Source: Actinokineospora sp. NBRC 105648
GTDB taxonomy: Bacteria; Actinomycetota; Actinomycetes; Mycobacteriales; Pseudonocardiaceae
NCBI RefSeq assembly: GCF_030269645.1
Contig: NZ_BSTR01000015.1
Location: forward strand, 1 to 64,000
Direction: 5' to 3'
Length of the DNA: 64,000 bases
The position numbers were made by a program, and so were the translations under genes. Every line of letters begins with the position of its first letter. The stretch's first letter is position 1. Positions 60,295 to 64,000 of this stretch are shown here, piece after piece. The notes under the pieces are model-generated. The model made no database searches and was not told where the DNA came from. It saw only the letters and a program-made list of their open reading frames with translations.

Positions 60295-61298
60295 GCCGCG
60301 CCCCCGAGGAAGATCGCGCCCGCGCCGACCGCGCAGCCCACGGCCACCACGAGCGTCGCGGGGGCGAACCGGATCGCGAACGAGCGGCCGAAGGTGCCCG
60401 CCTGCAACGCGAACAGCTTCACGTCGATCGCCGGGCCGACGACCAGGAACACCAGTTTCGGCAGCAGCGGCATCCCCGAGATCGAGGCCGCCACGAACGC
60501 GTCCGCCTCGCTGCACAGGGCCAGCAGCACCGCCAGGGCGGCCATGACGATCACCCCGAGGACGATCTGCTCGCCCAGCGTGTTCACCCACTCGCGGGGG
60601 ATGACCACGTTGAGCACCGCCGCGGTCAGGCCGCCGATGACCAGGAAGCCGCCCGCCTCGACCAGGTCGGCCCGGGAGGTCTCGAAGAACATCCGCCAGC
60701 GGGAGCGGCCGTCGAGCTCGGGCAGCCTGCGCAGGGCCCGCTCGATGATCCACTCGGTCTTGCCGAACCGGGCCCAGAGCCAGCCCATCGCGATCGCCGT
60801 CGCCAGCGAGCCGACCAGCCGGGCGGCGACCATGCCCGGGTTGTTCGGGAACGCGACGTTGGTCGCCACCAGCACGATCGGGTTCACCGCGGGCGCCGCC
60901 AGCAGGAACGCCAGGGCCACCGACGTGGGCACGCCCTGCTGCATCAGCCGCCGCGCGACCGGGACGGCCGCGCACTCGCAGGTCGGCAGCGCGACCCCGG
61001 CGACACCGGCGATCGGTACCGCCAGCGCCTGCCGCTTGGGCAGCAGCCGGTCCAGGGCCGAGGCGGGCACGAAGGCCGCGATCGCCCCGCTGATCAGCAC
61101 GCCGAGGACCAGGAACGGCAGCGCCTGCGCGCAGACCGCCACGAAGATCGTCGCGCCGGTCTGGATCGCGGGCGCGTCCAGCCAGGACGCCAGCTGCCCC
61201 TGCGCCAGCAGCGCCACCACCAGCACCGCGCAGAGCACCTCCAGCGAGGTGATCCGCCGCTTGGGCTCGACCGGGGCCTCGACCGCAGGCGCGCTCAT
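60291..61298 (-). CDS. permease of the DUF318/ArsP-like family
   Basis: This 335-aa transporter has about eight transmembrane helices, the conserved PTCECAAVPVARRLM motif with a Cys-Glu-Cys, AAPAVNPIVLVATNVAF and a second half with CSEADAFVAASI. It belongs to the PF03773 permease group, which includes organoarsenical exporter ArsP and metal-linked permeases. It is coupled to the His-rich TIGR03943 partner. A 15-bp perfect palindrome lies 65 bp upstream. Confidence 0.9.
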   Translation of the reverse strand: MSAPAVEAPVEPKRRITSLEVLCAVLVVALLAQGQLASWLDAPAIQTGATIFVAVCAQALPFLVLGVLISGAIAAFVPASALDRLLPKRQALAVPIAGVAGVALPTCECAAVPVARRLMQQGVPTSVALAFLLAAPAVNPIVLVATNVAFPNNPGMVAARLVGSLATAIAMGWLWARFGKTEWIIERALRRLPELDGRSRWRMFFETSRADLVEAGGFLVIGGLTAAVLNVVIPREWVNTLGEQIVLGVIVMAALAVLLALCSEADAFVAASISGMPLLPKLVFLVVGPAIDVKLFALQAGTFGRSFAIRFAPATLVVAVGCAVGAGAIFLGGAA

Positions 61299-61362
61299 CG
61301 GCGCCGCCCCGACCGTGACTGTGCGCGCACGGGGCCGGACCCTCGGCGCGAGCGGGAGTACC

Positions 61363-61377
61363 TCATTCGCCGAATGA
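61363..61377. promoter_or_regulatory. 15-bp perfect palindrome upstream of the permease operon
   Basis: TCATTCGCCGAATGA is a perfect 7-1-7 inverted repeat, the geometry of Fur-family operators, upstream of the permease gene and downstream of the YbjN-like gene. The sequence differs from the usual TGAAAATNATTTTCA-type Zur box, so binding by Zur is a hypothesis. Confidence 0.5.
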
Positions 61378-61391
61378 TGCCGGCCCGTGGA

Positions 61392-61838
61392 TCAGTTCGG
61401 GGACCCGTCAGTTGTACTTTGTTCAGCGGCCTTTCCCAGCAGCTCGACGCGCAGCTGGGAAGCGGTGGACACGACCAGCATCAGCAGTGTCCCCAATGCG
61501 GTGACGGCGAGTCCGTCGGCCGGGAACGCGTAGCGCAGCGTGACATCGAGTCCCCTTTCCGTGTGAACCACCCCCAGGGTGCCGAACAGGCCCTGCCCCG
61601 CGCGCTCGGCGGCGGAGACCGCCAGGCCGGGCTCGTCGGGCAGGTCCCAGGCCACCACGCAGGTGAGGCTGAGCACCGTGAGCCCCTCGGCGAGCTGCAT
61701 CGCCTGCACCGCGCACGGGACGTCGCCGTGGCGGAAGGTGAGCGCCCCGTCGTCGTCGACGTGCACGTCGTGGAAGCTCTCCAACGCCTCGCGGGCGTTG
61801 CCGAGCAGGCTCGCCGTGTTGGCCGCCTCCGTGGTCAT
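61392..61838 (-). CDS. YbjN-like conserved protein
   Basis: This 148-aa soluble protein has the mixed alpha/beta pattern of YbjN/type III chaperone-like folds ([40 protein letters not shown]). No enzyme motif is seen. GGAGGGACCGGC precedes ATG 61838. The start overlaps the uppS stop by 4 bp, so it is co-translated with uppS. Confidence 0.7.
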   Translation of the reverse strand: MTTEAANTASLLGNAREALESFHDVHVDDDGALTFRHGDVPCAVQAMQLAEGLTVLSLTCVVAWDLPDEPGLAVSAAERAGQGLFGTLGVVHTERGLDVTLRYAFPADGLAVTALGTLLMLVVSTASQLRVELLGKAAEQSTTDGSPN

Positions 61839-62680
61839 GCCGGTCCCTCCTGGTTGAGCCGCGCGGCGACCTCGGCGGAGTCGGCGGCCGCGCCGAACCG
61901 CCGGTCGCGCCGGGCGTAGGTCTCGACGGCGTCCCACAGGTGCAGGCGGTCGAAGTCGGGCCAGAGGTGGTCCTGGAAGACCAGCTCGGCGTAGGCGGAC
62001 TGCCAGAGCATGAAGTTCGACGTGCGCTGCTCCCCCGACGGCCGGATGAACAGGTCCACGTCCGGCATCTCCGGCTGGTAGAGGTAGCGGGCGATGGTGC
62101 GCTCGTCCACCTTCTCGGGGTTGATCTTGCCCGCGGCGGCCAGCCGGGCGATCTCGCGGGCCGCGTCGCCGATCTCGGCGCGGCCGCCGTAGTTGATGCA
62201 CATCGCCAGGTTGAGCACGTCGTTGCCCGCGGTGCGCTCCTCGGCGACCTCGAGCTCCTTGATCACGCTCTGCCACAGCCGCGGCCTGCGCCCGGCCCAG
62301 CGCACCCGCACGCCCATCTCGTCGAGCTCGTCGGTGCGCCGCCGGATGACGTCGCGGGAGAAGCCCATCAGGAACCGGACCTCGTCCGGGCTGCGCCGCC
62401 AGTTCTCGGTGGAGAAGGCGTAGAGCGAGAGCCACTTGACGCCCACCTCGATGCAGCCGCGGGCCGCCTCGACGACCTGGGCCTCGCCGCGCTTGTGGCC
62501 CTCGACCCGGGTGAGGCCGCGCTGGTTGGCCCAGCGCCCGTTGCCGTCCATCACGATGGCGACGTGCTTGGGCACGAACTCCAGCGGGATCGCGGGCGGC
62601 CGGGCGCCCGAGGGGTGCGGGTCCGGTGGCGCCACCGGCCGTCCAGCCTCGCGCCTGCCGGGCCGCCGCCGTCGCAGCAT
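61835..62680 (-). CDS. uppS: isoprenyl transferase (undecaprenyl/decaprenyl diphosphate synthase)
   Basis: This 281-aa cis-prenyltransferase has [40 protein letters not shown] and [20 protein letters not shown] with the final aromatic pair WPDF. It makes the polyprenyl phosphate carrier for cell-wall synthesis. GGAGGTG nine bases upstream selects ATG 62680. It corresponds to Rv2361c and sits between recO and the YbjN-like gene as expected. Confidence 0.97.
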   Translation of the reverse strand: MLRRRRPGRREAGRPVAPPDPHPSGARPPAIPLEFVPKHVAIVMDGNGRWANQRGLTRVEGHKRGEAQVVEAARGCIEVGVKWLSLYAFSTENWRRSPDEVRFLMGFSRDVIRRRTDELDEMGVRVRWAGRRPRLWQSVIKELEVAEERTAGNDVLNLAMCINYGGRAEIGDAAREIARLAAAGKINPEKVDERTIARYLYQPEMPDVDLFIRPSGEQRTSNFMLWQSAYAELVFQDHLWPDFDRLHLWDAVETYARRDRRFGAAADSAEVAARLNQEGPA

Positions 62681-62771
62681 GGTTTCACGCACCTCCACCG
62701 GGATTCCGCCGAGCCGGTCGGCAATGCTACCCGGCCCGCCGGACCGACCCGGACAGTCCACAGTGGACGGT

Positions 62772-63518
62772 CTAGGCGGGGTCGTACGGGCGGCGCTCGA
62801 CCAGCGGCAGCGAGCGCAGCTGGCGTTCCAGGTGCCACTGCAGCAGCGCCGCGACCAGGCCGCTCGCCTCGCGGCGGGAGGAGTCGGTGGCGCGCTCGGC
62901 GGTGTCCCAGCGGCCGTTGGCCAGCGCGTCCATCAGGGTGAGCACCTCGTACGCCGGGCTCGCCGAACCCGGTGGCTTGCAGCGCGGGCAGACCGAGCCG
63001 CCCGCGTTGACGTTGAAGGCGCGGTGCGGACCGGGGTCGCCGCAGCGGGCGCACTCGGTGATCGCGGGCGACCACCCCGCGAAGGCCAGCGCGCGGAGCA
63101 GGAACGCGTCCAGGACAAGGGAAGCGTCGCGTTGACCGTCGGCGAGCGCCCGGAGCGCACCGGCCACCAGGAGGTAGAGCCGGAACACCGGCTCGCCCTC
63201 TTCGGCGGACATCCGATCGGCGGTCTCCAGCACGGCGCAGCCCGCGGTGTAGCGCTGGTAGTCGTTGATGATGCCCGCGCCGAACGCGTCGAGGGTCTGC
63301 ACCTGGGTGATCACGTCGAGCGTGCGGCCGGTGTAGAACTGCACGTCCACGTGGGCGAACGGCTCCACCCGGGCGCCCAGCCGGGAGGTGGTGCGGCGCA
63401 CGCCCTTGGCCACCGCGCGCACCTTGCCGTGCTTCTGGGTGATCAGCGTGATGATCCGGTCGGCCTCGCCGAGCTTCTGCACGCGCAGCACTACGCCGGT
63501 GTCGCGGTACAGGCTCAC
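62772..63518 (-). CDS. recO: DNA repair protein RecO
   Basis: This 248-aa protein has an N-terminal OB-fold ([39 protein letters not shown]) and a four-Cys zinc site ([13 protein letters not shown] and VCPRCKP). RecO anneals complementary strands and loads RecA at gaps with RecR. Order recO-era matches mycobacteria. Length is normal. Confidence 0.97.
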   Translation of the reverse strand: MSLYRDTGVVLRVQKLGEADRIITLITQKHGKVRAVAKGVRRTTSRLGARVEPFAHVDVQFYTGRTLDVITQVQTLDAFGAGIINDYQRYTAGCAVLETADRMSAEEGEPVFRLYLLVAGALRALADGQRDASLVLDAFLLRALAFAGWSPAITECARCGDPGPHRAFNVNAGGSVCPRCKPPGSASPAYEVLTLMDALANGRWDTAERATDSSRREASGLVAALLQWHLERQLRSLPLVERRPYDPA

Positions 63519-63547
63519 CGGGTCATTGTCACACGGCCGGACAGCGC

Positions 63548-64000
63548 CTAGAACCCGAGCTTGCGCAGCTGCTTGGGGTCGCGCTGCCAGTCCTTGGCCA
63601 CCTTGACGTGCAGGTCGAGGAAGACCTTGGTGCCCAGCAGCGCCTCGATCTGCTTGCGCGAGCTGGAGCCCACGTGCTTGAGCCGCTCGCCGCGGTGGCC
63701 GAGCACGATGCCCTTCTGGCTGGACCGCTCGACGTAGAGCAGCGCGTAGATGTTGAGCATGTCGTCGCGGCCCTCGCGCGGGCCCATCTCCTCGATGGTG
63801 ACCGCGATGGAGTGCGGCAGCTCGTCGCGCACGCCCTCCAGGGCGGCCTCGCGGATCAGCTCGGCGACCAGGGTGGCCTCCGGCTCGTCGGTGAGCTCAC
63901 CGCCGGGGTAGAGCTGCGGCCCCTCGGGCAGCCGGGCGACGAGCAGGTCGGTCAGGGTGGCCACCTGGAAGCCGTCGACGGCCGAGACCGGCACCAGCTC
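63548..64000 (-). CDS. era: GTPase Era, C-terminal part (5' end outside window)
   Basis: The last ~150 residues of Era are present: the end of the GTPase domain (ELVPVSAVDGFQVATLTDLL) and the KH domain (HRGERLKHVGSSSRKQIEAL, LDLHVKVAKDWQRD). Era binds the 3' end of 16S rRNA during 30S assembly. The gene continues past the right edge, so the start is not seen. It is 29 bp upstream of recO and probably co-transcribed. Confidence 0.96.
   Translation of the reverse strand, partial: ELVPVSAVDGFQVATLTDLLVARLPEGPQLYPGGELTDEPEATLVAELIREAALEGVRDELPHSIAVTIEEMGPREGRDDMLNIYALLYVERSSQKGIVLGHRGERLKHVGSSSRKQIEALLGTKVFLDLHVKVAKDWQRDPKQLRKLGF

Overview
The window is a high-GC actinobacterial chromosome segment, most likely from the family Pseudonocardiaceae (Actinokineospora/Saccharothrix/Lentzea-like; the genus is an inference). 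The evidence is Lsr2, DUF3145, mycothiol-type DinB proteins, DasR-type operators, GTG starts and many leaderless-type promoters. The block dnaG, dgt, glyS, smtB-zur, uppS, recO, era follows the gene order known from Mycobacterium tuberculosis (dnaG Rv2343c to era Rv2364c). The right third is therefore conserved core chromosome, and the left two thirds are more accessory.

Layout. 0.2-6.5 kb: a membrane-anchored protein, DUF3145, a NERD-like membrane protein, a D-cysteine desulfhydrase-like enzyme, Lsr2, and a VOC/PH-domain pair. 7.0-9.8 kb: the three-gene pntA1-pntA2-pntB transhydrogenase operon. 10.7-13.9 kb: a divergent TetR regulator and a ferredoxin reductase/acyl desaturase operon around a DesT-like palindrome. 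14.0-15.1 kb: two small secreted proteins with matching upstream regions, one extremely Asp/Leu/Ile rich. 15.1-19.8 kb: a minus-strand oxidoreductase operon ending in a strong terminator. 19.9-26.4 kb: AraC, GNAT, FAD enzyme, SGNH hydrolase, a two-component system, a BNR/YCF48-like secreted protein and VOC. 26.8-29.9 kb: CutC (behind a perfect DasR-type site), OsmC, NUDIX and CobW. 29.9-41 kb: a large LuxR regulator, a methyltransferase, a GH18 chitinase with a DasR-type site, and an AfsR/SARP regulator with an overlapping tyrosine phosphatase. 41-45.7 kb: a frameshifted membrane-protein gene, two tRNAs, MOSC and Tam. 45.8-64 kb: dnaG, an ECF41-type sigma factor with its likely AhpD-like target, a serpin, dgt, glyS, smtB-zur, a His-rich protein/permease pair, uppS, recO and the 3' part of era.

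The most unusual content is intergenic. Nine copies (one cut by the left edge) of a roughly 140-bp palindromic element lie at six loci: 1-101, 6818-6959, 10145-10506, 27569-27708, 33587-33958 and 36632-37010. The helical arms differ between copies but stay complementary within each copy, while the loop sequences are conserved. This is the signature of a structure under selection or maintained by a hairpin-based copying mechanism. Three loci carry two copies in inverted orientation around a semi-palindromic spacer, and several copies have short tandem repeats just upstream. No transposase, reverse transcriptase or other obvious partner gene lies beside them. I do not recognise this family and consider it the best candidate for something undescribed here.
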